Below, piece by piece: positions 9,016-18,246 of a DNA stretch of 64,000 nucleotides. The notes under the pieces are model-generated. The model ran no database searches. It had not been told where the DNA came from and saw only the letters and a list, made by a program, of their open reading frames with translations. The translations under genes were made by a program, and so were the position numbers. The stretch is from JAWLFI01 sp964525165 (lineage in GTDB: Bacteria; Bacteroidota; Bacteroidia; Chitinophagales; Saprospiraceae). The stretch lies in the NCBI GenBank assembly GCA_964525165.1, contig CAZGGG010000001.1, forward strand, positions 62,001 to 126,000, in the 5' to 3' direction. Within the stretch, counting starts at the first letter, position 1. Every line of letters starts with the position of its first letter.

Positions 9016-11877
9016 TTAAGGTCTTTGTTCATTGAGCTTCAGAGCTCGATAAGGTATAGCTTGTATCTTCGGGCGGTAATTTTCTCTCGAAAGAATCGGG
9101 TTGTTCATTGCGGGGAAGGTCCGGTTCGATAAAAAGATAACGATCAAATCATAATCCGGATCGGCCCAGGCGGCGATGCCCGTAAACCCTAGATGCCCAA
9201 AGGTAGAGGGCGATGCTTCTTCAGCCATGTTCAGACTTAAGTCTTCATCTAATTGTTTCATATCAAACCCAACGCCTCTCCGGGTGGCACCTTCTACACG
9301 AGTGGTAAATAGCTCTATAGTTGGCGGGCTAAGATAGCGGGTGCCTCCATAGACCCCTTTGTTGAGTAACATCTGAAAAATCGCAGCAAGTTCCTGACTG
9401 TTTGAAAACAGACCGGCATGACCTGCTACGCCTCCCATCATTGCAGCACCCATATCGTGTACATATCCTTTGAGGGTTTGCATTCTGAAGTAATTATCTT
9501 TTTCTGTAGGAGGGATAGAACCGCTGGAAATTCTATGATTTAGAGGGTTGAAACGCGTTCGGTTCAATCCCATGGGCAGATAGAATTCCTGCAAGGCAAA
9601 TTGGTCCACCGAGCGTCCATCTATGGCTTCAATGACTTTTGCCATGAGAATCATACCTAAGTCACTATACACATATTTCCCTGCAGGTCTGATTTCTGAT
9701 TCCAGGATTTGTTGATAAATGCTATCCAAATAAGATTCATTCATGAACAATCGATGAGCAACAGGTACCAGATAACTTTTTTCTGCATTAGAGGAATAGA
9801 CGCCGGACTTAAATCGAATACCACGTCGATCTTTTTCAATCGTTTCCTGATAGAATGCAATCCAGGCTTTTAGACCTGCTCTGTGTGATAGAATATCGAT
9901 AATGCGCAAGTCCTCTTTATTCGTTCCTTTTGCTTCAGGCAGATAATGGCCTAGTGGTTTATTCAGGTCTAACTTTCCCTGGTCCACTAATTTCATCACG
10001 GATAATGTTGTAGCAGCAACCTTTGTCACTGAGGCCAGGTCATAAACATCTGAATTTAAGACAGGAGTACGCTTGTCATAAGTATGATATCCAAATGATT
10101 TGTGATAAACAATCCTGTTGTTTTTCGCAACAAGTATCTGGCAGCCGGGAGCCGCTTTCTTATCGATTAGCTCAATAGCCAGGCTGTCAATCAGTGCTAA
10201 GGTGTCTCTGTCGAGTCCGACACTTTCCGGTAAGCCTACACTCAATCTCATTAAGTTAGGGATATAAAACGAGCTCCCCATAGTATGACTGCCGGCGGAA
10301 ACAGGCAGTCGGCCACTGATTTCTCTGGCGCCGAATAGCATCTGAGCACTAATCCTTTGTGCTTCGGGACTGTCTTCATAGGCCACGACCAGGTGATCAA
10401 ATTCTTCGAAATATGAAATGGCATAGGGCGATCCAAACAGCACCAAGATCACTCTTGTTTTTTCGTTCAGCGATCTTAAGAATTGCAGCATTAAGGCATT
10501 CAGTCCAAAGTCCTTAGGTGCATACTTACTCATATCATGAATCCCGACGAAAACAACATCCATCATTTCGAGATCCTTGAGTAATTTTTGACCGGATCTT
10601 TTTTCAAAATACTTATCTGTCTGGAAGTCAATGACTCTTCCGTAGAAGCTCAATTGCTCCTGAAAAGGGGTAGGGTCTCTGCTACCAATACTTAAACTGG
10701 CCATGATACCATTGTCCATACGTTTGACGGGAATCAAGTTGTCTTTGTTGGAAACGCAAGTGATGCTCTTGCTGAAAAGTTCTTCTTTGATCACCTGAGG
10801 CAAAGGCCCTCTGGCAGTTCTTTCTTCCACGGTCAATTGAGTATCAATTGGTTGGGAGAGAATATTTAAGTCTGCTTTAAGCTTTAGAATACGTCGTACG
10901 CGCTCATTTAATTGCTCCTCTGTCAATCGGCCCGTTTCAACGGCTTTTTTGATGGCCTCAACTGCCTTAGGCACATTTGCCGGAAGGCAAATCATATCAT
11001 TGCCGGCAATAAGCGCTCGTACTTCTGCTTCCCCAGCCTCAAAATGTTTGGTAACTCCTTTCATTTCCATGGCGTCGGTAAAGATCAAACCATCATAGCC
11101 CATCTCATTCCTCAGTAATCCGGTGACGACTTTTTTCGAAAGGGTCGTGGGGGTGTTGGCTTGGTCGTCCAAAGCCGGAATATTCAAATGGGCGATCATA
11201 ATGGAAGGGACGCCTGCTTGTATCAATGCGCGAAAAGGTCTTAACTCTCCGTGTCCCGGAAAGTGCTTTGCACAAGCAGCTACACCGGCTGCGTCCATTC
11301 CACGCATCAAAGCCAAAGAATGAGTGATTACAGTAGGAGGGTGCTCCCCAAATGAGCGATTGTTAATAACCGGATTTTCTGGGTTATTATTGACATCTAC
11401 CACCGGGGCAAAGTTGAGATGCACCCCTAAGGACCTTAATTCGCGGCCGATTTCAAAACCCATTTCTTCTATAATGGAAGGCTCGCTAATAGCTCCAAGT
11501 GTGAGGTTGCGCGGATAAGAAAAACCGGCTTCCTTAAAACGCATGCCCGATCCCCACTCTGCATCCATGGCCACAAGCAGGGGGATTTCGGATAGCTCTT
11601 GGTAGGCCTCTGTAAGTTGTGTTTGCTTTTTTGGGGTTCCCTGGAAAAAACATAATGCGCCTACCTTATATTCTTTGATCTCCTCTTTTACTTGGTTGAT
11701 ATGGTCCCGTCCCAGATTGGAATGAGCTCGAATCATCAAGGTTTGGCCTATTTTCTCCTCTATGCTCATGGTAGCCAAAAGGCTATCCACCAAAGCCGCA
11801 CTAGATGAGCTTTGTGCTCGCAACAGCATGGATTGACTAATGAGCAGAAGGAAATATAAAATGCCAATTCGAGTCAT
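9016..11877 (-). CDS. GH3 beta-N-acetylhexosaminidase-like / serine beta-lactamase-fold fusion, GH3 catalytic loop missing
   Basis: The 953-residue protein joins a glycoside hydrolase family 3 N-terminal domain (about 25-350), a GH3 C-terminal-like alpha/beta region (about 370-540) and a class C beta-lactamase-type serine hydrolase domain (about 560-950). ATG 11877 is chosen because it is followed directly by a signal peptide; the frame stays open upstream only into the previous gene. The GH3 nucleophile is present (D268 in F-T-D-A-M-E-M), but K-H-F-P-G-H-G (204-210) is followed at once by E-L-R-P-F. The usual D-T-x-x-D-S-H loop of about 23 residues, holding the acid/base His-Asp dyad, is absent. 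The lactamase-like part has S616-x-x-K619 and Y737-S-D. Such fusions are known in this phylum and are thought to act on muropeptides. Confidence 0.88.
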   Translation of the reverse strand: MTRIGILYFLLLISQSMLLRAQSSSSAALVDSLLATMSIEEKIGQTLMIRAHSNLGRDHINQVKEEIKEYKVGALCFFQGTPKKQTQLTEAYQELSEIPLLVAMDAEWGSGMRFKEAGFSYPRNLTLGAISEPSIIEEMGFEIGRELRSLGVHLNFAPVVDVNNNPENPVINNRSFGEHPPTVITHSLALMRGMDAAGVAACAKHFPGHGELRPFRALIQAGVPSIMIAHLNIPALDDQANTPTTLSKKVVTGLLRNEMGYDGLIFTDAMEMKGVTKHFEAGEAEVRALIAGNDMICLPANVPKAVEAIKKAVETGRLTEEQLNERVRRILKLKADLNILSQPIDTQLTVEERTARGPLPQVIKEELFSKSITCVSNKDNLIPVKRMDNGIMASLSIGSRDPTPFQEQLSFYGRVIDFQTDKYFEKRSGQKLLKDLEMMDVVFVGIHDMSKYAPKDFGLNALMLQFLRSLNEKTRVILVLFGSPYAISYFEEFDHLVVAYEDSPEAQRISAQMLFGAREISGRLPVSAGSHTMGSSFYIPNLMRLSVGLPESVGLDRDTLALIDSLAIELIDKKAAPGCQILVAKNNRIVYHKSFGYHTYDKRTPVLNSDVYDLASVTKVAATTLSVMKLVDQGKLDLNKPLGHYLPEAKGTNKEDLRIIDILSHRAGLKAWIAFYQETIEKDRRGIRFKSGVYSSNAEKSYLVPVAHRLFMNESYLDSIYQQILESEIRPAGKYVYSDLGMILMAKVIEAIDGRSVDQFALQEFYLPMGLNRTRFNPLNHRISSGSIPPTEKDNYFRMQTLKGYVHDMGAAMMGGVAGHAGLFSNSQELAAIFQMLLNKGVYGGTRYLSPPTIELFTTRVEGATRRGVGFDMKQLDEDLSLNMAEEASPSTFGHLGFTGIAAWADPDYDLIVIFLSNRTFPAMNNPILSRENYRPKIQAIPYRALKLNEQRP

Positions 11878-11899
11878 AAAAAGTGTACTTCTTTTGCGA

Positions 11900-13777
11900 T
11901 TATTGAAAAATTGAGGGGTCCAACAGACGCGCCTCTTCCAAATATAATTGACCGGAGTCAACTTTTCCTACCTGAAGATAGGAAGCGCCTAAATTATAAT
12001 ACGCTTGTGCATCATTCGGTCTCCTTTCCAGAGCTTTCTTGAAGAACGAAATGGCTTGCGAACTATTTTTTGAAAGGCCATGAGCGACACCTAATAATCT
12101 TAAAGTTTCATAGTCTGTCGGCCGTAAGCGATAGGCCTTGTCCAAGTATTGGATTGCAGCAGTAAGATCATTCTTTTGTTCGCCCATATATTTTCCGGCC
12201 TGTCGATAGGCTAGAAATAGATTCTTCAGTCCGTCTTTGTAGTCCGGATCGAGTTCTAAACAATATTCATACTGCCGAATGGCTTGCTCATATTCCTTCA
12301 GGTAGAAAAATGAATTCCCTAATTGCAAGTAAGCATTCTTGTAAGTGGGATGGAGTCGGACTGCCTCCTTCAAATGAGGTTTTGACTTCCTGGCCCATGA
12401 AGCTTGTTCTTCCTCAGTTAAGGCCGCCCCGGCGCGATCATTATACGCTCCTCCCGCGGAGTTGTTGGCTTTGGCACTCAAGGCAGACACCTCCACATCA
12501 TGTGTAAAAAGGCTGAAGTTAGACTGCCAATCAGGGAGTCTTTGTTGCAACAGCCCTGTGTAGGTAAGGCTGAATAAAGCCGTCAAGATCCAAGCAGGAC
12601 GATTAGGTATCCATTGGAACATAAGCACGCATAGGATCATCAAACCACCCAATGAGGGTAAAAATAAGAATCTCTCTGAGCAGAATGTCCCCACATTAAG
12701 GAGGATATTGGACATAGGGAAAAGAGCTATCAAAAACCATAACCAGCCCCAACTCCAGATTTTACGTTTAGGCAGTTGCACGATAGCCCATACGCTGAGG
12801 CCTGTAAAAATAAGGATACTCATCACGGCTTTCGGATTCCAGCCGGCAAGAACCTCAAAAGTGTGTGGGTAGTAATCATGCGTTAAGGGGTAAGGCCATA
12901 GCAGTAACCTTAAATATTCTGGCAAAACACTAAATACCGTAGGCCAGCGCTCCCAAAAACCAAGTACGTCATAGCTACTCCCATTCCATTTCATAAATGG
13001 ATTATTCATCAACTCCATGGGCGTTTCTCCCGAAAAGAGCCCTCCGATGACTTGTTGCCGAACTACTAAATAAAGCCCTACAGCTGCGAGGGGAGGAAGC
13101 GCACTGAACCACCATTTTGGGACCCTTTGATAATACAAGCTCAAAGGAATTAAAACAACCATCACAGCTACATGCTCCTTTGAAAAAACCCCAAACATCA
13201 TAAAGGCAAAGGCTAGCACCCAGGACTGGATGCTTTGGTGACGAAGACTCACCCATAAAGCACCTATAGCCCCCAACATCGCAAATATCTCATCTCTTCC
13301 TTTAATATTGGCGACGACTTCGGAATGCACCGGATGTACGATAAACATGAGGGTTACAGCCAACGCAATTTCCTTTTGAAACTTATGCTTCCGCAAAAAG
13401 GAATACAGGCATAAGTATATAAGGGCTGCAAGAACAGCATACCAAAAAATATTGAAGAGATGACCCACAAAAGGACTGAAACCAAAAAGACTGCCTTCAA
13501 TGGCAAAAAATGTTAAACTCATAGGACGATAGCGCCCACCTTCTACGAGTTGAGCTTTTCCTTCTTCTCCAAAAAAGCCTCTGAACGTATCATAAGCCCA
13601 TATATCAGGAATGCCTGCCCACCCATTCTGGGTAAAGTCATTTTCAGCGATGACAATCGCGTCATCTAAGACATATTCATAACCCAGGCTGGGCGTATAA
13701 AAAAGGAAGGCCCCTATAGCCAATACGATGCTGAGTGAGACAGAACCGGACTTCAGGAATGAAAATTGCTTTTTCAA
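11900..13777 (-). CDS. TMTC-like multi-pass membrane protein with C-terminal TPR repeats
   Basis: This 625-residue protein has about ten or more hydrophobic helices in residues 15-420, then tetratricopeptide repeats at about 465-620. The early acidic loop (Y-V-L-D-D-A) and the later V-H-P-V-H-S-E-V-V-A-N-I-K-G-R-D-E block resemble the TMTC/GT-C family of putative O-mannosyltransferases, which use lipid-linked sugars at the outer face of the membrane. Enzymatic activity is inferred only from the fold. The start is TTG at 13777: an in-frame stop lies upstream and no ATG occurs before the first helix. It sits 57 bases after mnmG and 22 bases ahead of the GH3 fusion. Confidence 0.75.
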   Translation of the reverse strand: MKKQFSFLKSGSVSLSIVLAIGAFLFYTPSLGYEYVLDDAIVIAENDFTQNGWAGIPDIWAYDTFRGFFGEEGKAQLVEGGRYRPMSLTFFAIEGSLFGFSPFVGHLFNIFWYAVLAALIYLCLYSFLRKHKFQKEIALAVTLMFIVHPVHSEVVANIKGRDEIFAMLGAIGALWVSLRHQSIQSWVLAFAFMMFGVFSKEHVAVMVVLIPLSLYYQRVPKWWFSALPPLAAVGLYLVVRQQVIGGLFSGETPMELMNNPFMKWNGSSYDVLGFWERWPTVFSVLPEYLRLLLWPYPLTHDYYPHTFEVLAGWNPKAVMSILIFTGLSVWAIVQLPKRKIWSWGWLWFLIALFPMSNILLNVGTFCSERFLFLPSLGGLMILCVLMFQWIPNRPAWILTALFSLTYTGLLQQRLPDWQSNFSLFTHDVEVSALSAKANNSAGGAYNDRAGAALTEEEQASWARKSKPHLKEAVRLHPTYKNAYLQLGNSFFYLKEYEQAIRQYEYCLELDPDYKDGLKNLFLAYRQAGKYMGEQKNDLTAAIQYLDKAYRLRPTDYETLRLLGVAHGLSKNSSQAISFFKKALERRPNDAQAYYNLGASYLQVGKVDSGQLYLEEARLLDPSIFQ

Positions 13778-13834
13778 TGGGTGTTTTGCTTTACCCCAAA
13801 TTAATCAAATTCTGTTCGCTTCTCCAATCAAAGG

Positions 13835-15700
13835 TTATCTGCCGGCATGAATCAATAAAACGGAAACATCCGCAGGAGATACTCCGCTGATTCTGCTAGC
13901 CTGCCCAATGGTCATCGGTCGTGCTTTATTCAATTTTTCGCGCGCTTCTGAGGATAAAGAGGATATGGAGTTGTAGTCTACATGATCACCCAGCTTGACG
14001 GACTCTAGTCGATCTAACTTGTCAACCATTTCTTGCTCTCTCTTGATATAGCCCTCGTATTTGAGATTGATTTCTGTTTGTTCCACGCTTTCATGATCCA
14101 GACTTTTGATAAAAGCATCCAAATCAGGCAGATAGTTGCGAAGCCCCTCCAGATCAACATTAGGGCGCAATAATATAGACTTGAGTTTAACACTTTGTTT
14201 CAAAGGAGAAGACTGCTGATCTTCCAAATAGCGGTTGATATCCTCCGGGCGAACACTGGTTTTCTCTAGAAAATCTGTCAAATCCTCAATGCGTTTCTGT
14301 TTTAAGTGAACTCTTTCAAGACGCTCTTCCATGTTGGCAACACCTCTTGCATGAGCCAATGGGGTTAACCTCATATCGGCATTGTCTTGACGCAGCAAAA
14401 TCCGATATTCAGCTCTTGAGGTGAACATGCGATATGGTTCTTTAGTGCCTTTATTCACCAAATCATCAATGAGCACACCTATATAGGCTTCTGATCTTTT
14501 AAGCACAAAAGGTTCTTCATCCCGAATCCAGAAATGGGCATTCATGCCAGCAATTAATCCCTGACATCCGGCTTCTTCATAGCCCGTAGTACCATTGATT
14601 TGACCTGCAAAAAAGAGGCCATCTACCAGTTTTGTTTCTAAGGTGTGCTTGAGCTGTGTAGGTTGAAAGAAGTCATATTCAATCGCATAGCCGGGACGGA
14701 ACATTTTTGCATTTTCAAAGCCACGAATCTTTCTCAAGGCTTTATATTGAACGTCTTCCGGTAAAGAGCTGGAAAAACCATTTACATATACTTCTACAGT
14801 GTTCCATCCTTCCGGCTCTACAAATAATTGGTGACGATCCCTTTCGGCAAAGCGGTCAATTTTATCTTCAATAGAAGGACAATATCGAGGACCAATCGCA
14901 TTGATGCGCCCATTAAACATGGGCGATTTATCGAATCCCTCCTTGAGGGTGTCATGAACTTCCGGATTCGTGTAGGTGATATGGCAAGGCCGCTGTTTTG
15001 TGAGCTTGGGCGTATCTGTAAAAGAAAAGCCGGATGGGTCCTCATCACCATGCTGTACTTCCATGGCACCCCAATCAAGGGTTCGTCCATCCACTCTGGC
15101 GGGCGTACCGGTTTTCATGCGTCCGGCTTCGAATCCTAGTTCTTCGAGTTGAGCAGTTAGACCCACAGACGCTCGTTCGCCGGCTCTTCCTCCTCCAAAT
15201 TGTTTATCTCCGATATGAATCAGACCATTTAAAAAAGTCCCGTTGGTTAAAATGACCGTTTTGGCCGGAATTTCCAGCCCCAAACTTGTTCGTACGCCTT
15301 TGACACGATTGCCCTTTACCACAAGCCCGGTCACCATCTCCTGCCAAAAGTCAACGTTCGGATGTTCTTCCAGCATCTCACGCCATTTGGCAGCAAATAA
15401 CATTCTATCGCTCTGCGCTCTGGGGCTCCACATTGCAGGGCCCTTAGAGCGATTCAGCATCCTAAACTGGATCATAGTATGATCCGTCACGATTCCTGAA
15501 TATCCACCTAAAGCATCTATCTCACGTACAATTTGCCCTTTCGCAACCCCACCCATAGCCGGATTACAACTCATCTGGGCGATGGTATTCATATTCATCG
15601 TCACCAGTAAAACCTTTGAACCCAGGTTGGCGGCTCCAACCGCAGCTTCACATCCTGAATGTCCACCTCCCACAACTATTACATCGTACTCTGGAAACAT
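13835..15700 (-). CDS. mnmG: tRNA uridine-5-carboxymethylaminomethyl modification enzyme MnmG (GidA)
   Basis: MnmG works with MnmE to add the carboxymethylaminomethyl group to wobble uridine 34 of certain tRNAs, using FAD, NADH and a folate one-carbon donor. The 621-residue length is standard. The FAD-binding G-G-G-H-S-G-C-E-A-A lies at residues 11-20, followed by the family motif C-N-P-A-M-G-G-V-A-K-G with its conserved cysteine near 45. A second conserved block, G-Y-E-E-A-G-C-Q-G, appears near 375. The C-terminal helical domain that binds MnmE and tRNA is complete. A TAnnTTTG -7 box lies 20 bases ahead of the ATG. Confidence 0.97.
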   Translation of the reverse strand: MFPEYDVIVVGGGHSGCEAAVGAANLGSKVLLVTMNMNTIAQMSCNPAMGGVAKGQIVREIDALGGYSGIVTDHTMIQFRMLNRSKGPAMWSPRAQSDRMLFAAKWREMLEEHPNVDFWQEMVTGLVVKGNRVKGVRTSLGLEIPAKTVILTNGTFLNGLIHIGDKQFGGGRAGERASVGLTAQLEELGFEAGRMKTGTPARVDGRTLDWGAMEVQHGDEDPSGFSFTDTPKLTKQRPCHITYTNPEVHDTLKEGFDKSPMFNGRINAIGPRYCPSIEDKIDRFAERDRHQLFVEPEGWNTVEVYVNGFSSSLPEDVQYKALRKIRGFENAKMFRPGYAIEYDFFQPTQLKHTLETKLVDGLFFAGQINGTTGYEEAGCQGLIAGMNAHFWIRDEEPFVLKRSEAYIGVLIDDLVNKGTKEPYRMFTSRAEYRILLRQDNADMRLTPLAHARGVANMEERLERVHLKQKRIEDLTDFLEKTSVRPEDINRYLEDQQSSPLKQSVKLKSILLRPNVDLEGLRNYLPDLDAFIKSLDHESVEQTEINLKYEGYIKREQEMVDKLDRLESVKLGDHVDYNSISSLSSEAREKLNKARPMTIGQASRISGVSPADVSVLLIHAGR

Positions 15701-15719
15701 GCTTCTTTGTTTTGAGGAA

Positions 15720-15727
15720 CAAAATTA
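15720..15727 (-). promoter_or_regulatory. Putative -7 box of mnmG
   Basis: The minus strand reads TAATTTTG, an exact TAnnTTTG match 19-20 bases ahead of the mnmG ATG. No TTG was found at 17-23 bases further upstream, so only half the promoter is supported. Confidence 0.35.
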
Positions 15728-15835
15728 AGAAGACTTCTTCAGATTCGGATGATTTACAAGCCATTGCAGCTATAATGAATGTCATTTTTATAGGATGGAC
15801 ATCCAAAAAGAGATTATACTCGTATCTATGTAGTC

Positions 15836-16915
15836 ATGCACCACTTCCTTAGGATATCTATTTTCATGATCTTGGTCTCCGCTGCCTTTGGCCAGACCTT
15901 ACAGGATACGCTGTCTCAGGAGAGTCGGTTGATCGCACTACCATTAGTGTTTCGGACACCGGAAACCAGCTGGGGTTTTGGTGCAGGAGCAGCGTATAAT
16001 TTTTTCATGAAGAGTGATACGCTAGGGGTGCGCCCTTCTCAAGTACAAGCCGGAGCTGTTTATACCTTGGAAGAACAAGTTTTGCTCTATTTTCCTTTTC
16101 AGCTTTTTTTTAATCAAAACCAATACCTTCTCAGTGGTGAGTTGGGGTACTATTATTACTTCTTTCGCTTTTATGGAACAGGAAATCAAACCTCTGTCGA
16201 AAAAGAAGAATTCTATCTAGCCTCATTTCCTCGACTTAAATTAGCTCTGGCTTGGGCATTGCAGCCCAACTTTTTTGTCGGACTGACCTATGATTATGAC
16301 CGGTTTGAGATACAAGAAACTGCAGCGGGTGGGCTTTTTGATCAAAGAGCATTTATAGGTGAAGCAGGTGCGGTCATTTCTGAACCGGGTTTCCAGGCTA
16401 TTTATGATAGTCGCGATGCCATTTTCTATCCTAGCCAAGGTTTTTTTATTCAAAATGACTTTTATTTTTCCCTTTCTGGAAATGAACTCACTTTTCCTTA
16501 TGGTGGGTTTCGTATAGATGCTCGCTGGTTTCACGAAATCTTCCATCATCATATTATTGCGTTTCAAGTGGTGCATGAACAACAATTCGGCAGTGTCCCT
16601 TTCTTCAGATTGGCAGGGCTGGGGGGACCCAAAATATCTAGAGGATATATTGAAGGGCGATTTAGAGACCAATCTTTATATCAAATGCAGGGAGCTTATA
16701 GGTTTCCCATTATTTGGCGCTTCTATGGGGAAGTTTTCGCAAGTTTGGGTGAAGTAGCACCGAGCTTCAAAGGATTATTCAGGAATGCACATTGGTCAGC
16801 TGGGGTAGGCGTTCGATTTAGAGTAGACACATCCAATAAGTTACACCTGAGAGCTGACTTTGCTTTTGGCGAAGATCAAAGTGGGTTTTATCTAACTGTA
16901 GGAGAAGCATTTTAA
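15836..16915 (+). CDS. BamA/TamA-like outer membrane beta-barrel protein (surface antigen family)
   Basis: The product (359 residues) has a signal peptide (about 1-20) and is otherwise made of alternating aromatic and glycine-rich beta strands. The final G-V-G-V-R-F-R-V segment resembles the last strands of Omp85-type barrels. It lacks room for POTRA domains, so it is a minimal barrel of the D15/surface-antigen type seen often in Bacteroidota. I read it as an outer membrane protein of unknown cargo. Its TAA stop shares one base with the start of the following glycosyltransferase gene (TAATG), so translation is probably coupled. Confidence 0.75.
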   Translation: MHHFLRISIFMILVSAAFGQTLQDTLSQESRLIALPLVFRTPETSWGFGAGAAYNFFMKSDTLGVRPSQVQAGAVYTLEEQVLLYFPFQLFFNQNQYLLSGELGYYYYFFRFYGTGNQTSVEKEEFYLASFPRLKLALAWALQPNFFVGLTYDYDRFEIQETAAGGLFDQRAFIGEAGAVISEPGFQAIYDSRDAIFYPSQGFFIQNDFYFSLSGNELTFPYGGFRIDARWFHEIFHHHIIAFQVVHEQQFGSVPFFRLAGLGGPKISRGYIEGRFRDQSLYQMQGAYRFPIIWRFYGEVFASLGEVAPSFKGLFRNAHWSAGVGVRFRVDTSNKLHLRADFAFGEDQSGFYLTVGEAF

Positions 16916-17601
16916 TGGAAGGACTAAGCATCATTATACCGACCCTGAATGAGGAAGAGAATGTCAAGAGTCTTTTCCCTAAATGGCTCCCGTATTTGAA
17001 AGATTTACCGGTGCAATTGATTCTTGTAGATGGAGGCAGTGAGGATCAAACAATATCAGAGGGCGAGGCTTTGGGATTTGAATGGGTCCGAATGAGTCGG
17101 CAGGGCAGGGCACTTCAGATGAATGCAGGGGCTGAACTCGCTCATTATCCCTATTTATTTTTCATGCATGCTGATGTTCAACTTCCGCCTACCTTTTGGT
17201 CAGATATTAGGTCTTTCAAAGACAAAAACCTTGATTTCGGATTATTCCCTTATCAATTCAGGCCTACTTCTTTCTTATTAAAGATAAATGCTGCTCAAAC
17301 CCATAAAAAAGGATTCTTTACTGGAGGTGGAGATCAGGGACTTTGGATCCGAAAAGAAGTCTTTGAAAGGGAAGGGGGCTTTGATGAATCCTTGCCGATT
17401 ATGGAGGATTTTGAATTCTTTTGGCGACTGCAGAAACAATATCAATATGATATAGCTCAAAATCCATTGAAAGTTTCCTCAAGAAAATATCATAAAAATG
17501 CTTACCTCAAAGTACAGTTGGTTAATCTCTATGTGTTTCTGGCTTTTCGATTGGGTTTATCACCCCAGCGGCTGGCGCGTCAATATAGGAGATGGTTATA
17601 A
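16915..17601 (+). CDS. Family 2 glycosyltransferase (TIGR04283-like)
   Basis: A 228-residue GT-A fold enzyme that should transfer a sugar from a nucleotide donor. The N-terminus reads S-I-I-I-P-T-L-N-E-E-E-N, and L-V-D-G-G-S-E-D-Q-T (about 38-47) and M-H-A-D-V-Q (about 79-84) are the donor and metal-binding motifs. The overall shape (short, with G-G-G-D-Q-G-L and E-D-F-E-F-F-W-R-L near the end) fits the TIGR04283 subfamily. That subfamily has been linked to arsenosugar synthesis, but there is no arsenic gene here, so the acceptor is unknown. It is coupled to the barrel protein ahead of it and followed by a strong hairpin terminator. Confidence 0.85.
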   Translation: MEGLSIIIPTLNEEENVKSLFPKWLPYLKDLPVQLILVDGGSEDQTISEGEALGFEWVRMSRQGRALQMNAGAELAHYPYLFFMHADVQLPPTFWSDIRSFKDKNLDFGLFPYQFRPTSFLLKINAAQTHKKGFFTGGGDQGLWIRKEVFEREGGFDESLPIMEDFEFFWRLQKQYQYDIAQNPLKVSSRKYHKNAYLKVQLVNLYVFLAFRLGLSPQRLARQYRRWL

Positions 17602-17630
17602 CTCTTTAATGGGAATCATGTTCCCATAAA

Positions 17631-17660
17631 AAAAGCCGAATCTGTAGAGATCCGGCTTTT
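17631..17660. terminator. Bidirectional hairpin terminator
   Basis: AAAAGCCG-A-ATCT (17631-17643), loop GTAG, and AGAT-C-CGGCTTTT (17648-17660) form a 13-pair stem with one mismatch. A-rich and T-rich flanks let it act both for the glycosyltransferase on the plus strand and for the Skp genes on the minus strand. A weaker GGGAA-TCATG-TTCCC hairpin precedes it at 17611-17625. Confidence 0.8.
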
Positions 17661-17679
17661 CTTGTTATTGATCTTTTCT

Positions 17680-18210
17680 TTATTGAGCACCGCCACCGGC
17701 TAAAAGCTTCGCTTTTACCTGCTCGGTTACATTCGTGCTTTCATCAGCATACAATAAAGCTCCGCTCGCTGCATCAAAAATGTAAGTATAGCCTTCTGCT
17801 TCTGCCAATTCCTTGATCGCTGTGTTTACTCGATCCAAAATCGGCTGATACAATTCTTGTCTTTTGCTAAGAATTTGGTTCTGCATGTCTTGCTCATACT
17901 GAGCTAACTCTAACTCCTTTTGCTTCAGCTTCTCTGCTTCTGCCTGAAGAGCTTTAGGAGCAATTTCTCCTTGTTTTTCTTTTCTCTGTAACTCTTGATA
18001 CTCAGCTTGTAAGCTTTGCAGTTTTTGCTGACCTTGTTTTGTCAACTGCTTTTGCAATGTTTCAAGTTTAGCATCTGCCTGCTTTACTTCCGGCATTTCT
18101 GCAATCAATGCATTGGAGTCCATGTAACCAAACTTTTGAGCATGTAAGCTAAGTCCGGTACAAACCGTCAGTACGGCTAACAATATGATCTGTTTCATAA
18201 TCTGTCTCAT
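17680..18210 (-). CDS. OmpH/Skp-family periplasmic chaperone (distal copy)
   Basis: Skp-type proteins are trimeric periplasmic holdases that escort outer membrane proteins to the Bam machine. This protein has an export signal at its start (K-Q-I-I-L-L-A-V-L, ending in H-A-Q), then a small beta region (F-G-Y-M-D-S) and a long charged coiled coil (about 35-115) with many Lys, Gln and Glu. The C-terminal part (A-E-A-E-G-Y-T-Y-I-F-D) completes the trimerisation body. I use ATG 18210; ATG 18198 is also reasonable. The frame extends to a TTG at 18222, but that would fall inside a -7-like box. It lies 36 bases behind a paralogue. Confidence 0.88.
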   Translation of the reverse strand: MRQIMKQIILLAVLTVCTGLSLHAQKFGYMDSNALIAEMPEVKQADAKLETLQKQLTKQGQQKLQSLQAEYQELQRKEKQGEIAPKALQAEAEKLKQKELELAQYEQDMQNQILSKRQELYQPILDRVNTAIKELAEAEGYTYIFDAASGALLYADESTNVTEQVKAKLLAGGGAQ

Positions 18211-18219
18211 TTTGTGCGG

Positions 18220-18227
18220 CAAAAGTA
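18220..18227 (-). promoter_or_regulatory. Possible internal -7 box between the two skp-like genes
   Basis: The minus strand reads TACTTTTG, an exact TAnnTTTG match 9 bases ahead of ATG 18210. It could give the second chaperone its own message. There is no obvious -33 TTG, so this is tentative. Confidence 0.3.
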
Positions 18228-18246
18228 AAAAATCTTTGCCATTTCT

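Noticed and set aside
11878..11961. N-terminal extension of 28 residues on the GH3 fusion
   Set aside because: It begins with TTG inside the TMTC-like gene and would bury the signal peptide that starts at ATG 11877.
16241..16672. 143-codon open frame antisense to the beta-barrel gene
   Set aside because: Overlaps a well-supported outer membrane protein gene, with no start context or family resemblance.
16915..17601. Arsenosugar biosynthesis role for the TIGR04283-like glycosyltransferase
   Set aside because: No ArsM, radical SAM or other arsenic gene is nearby; the neighbour is an outer membrane barrel.
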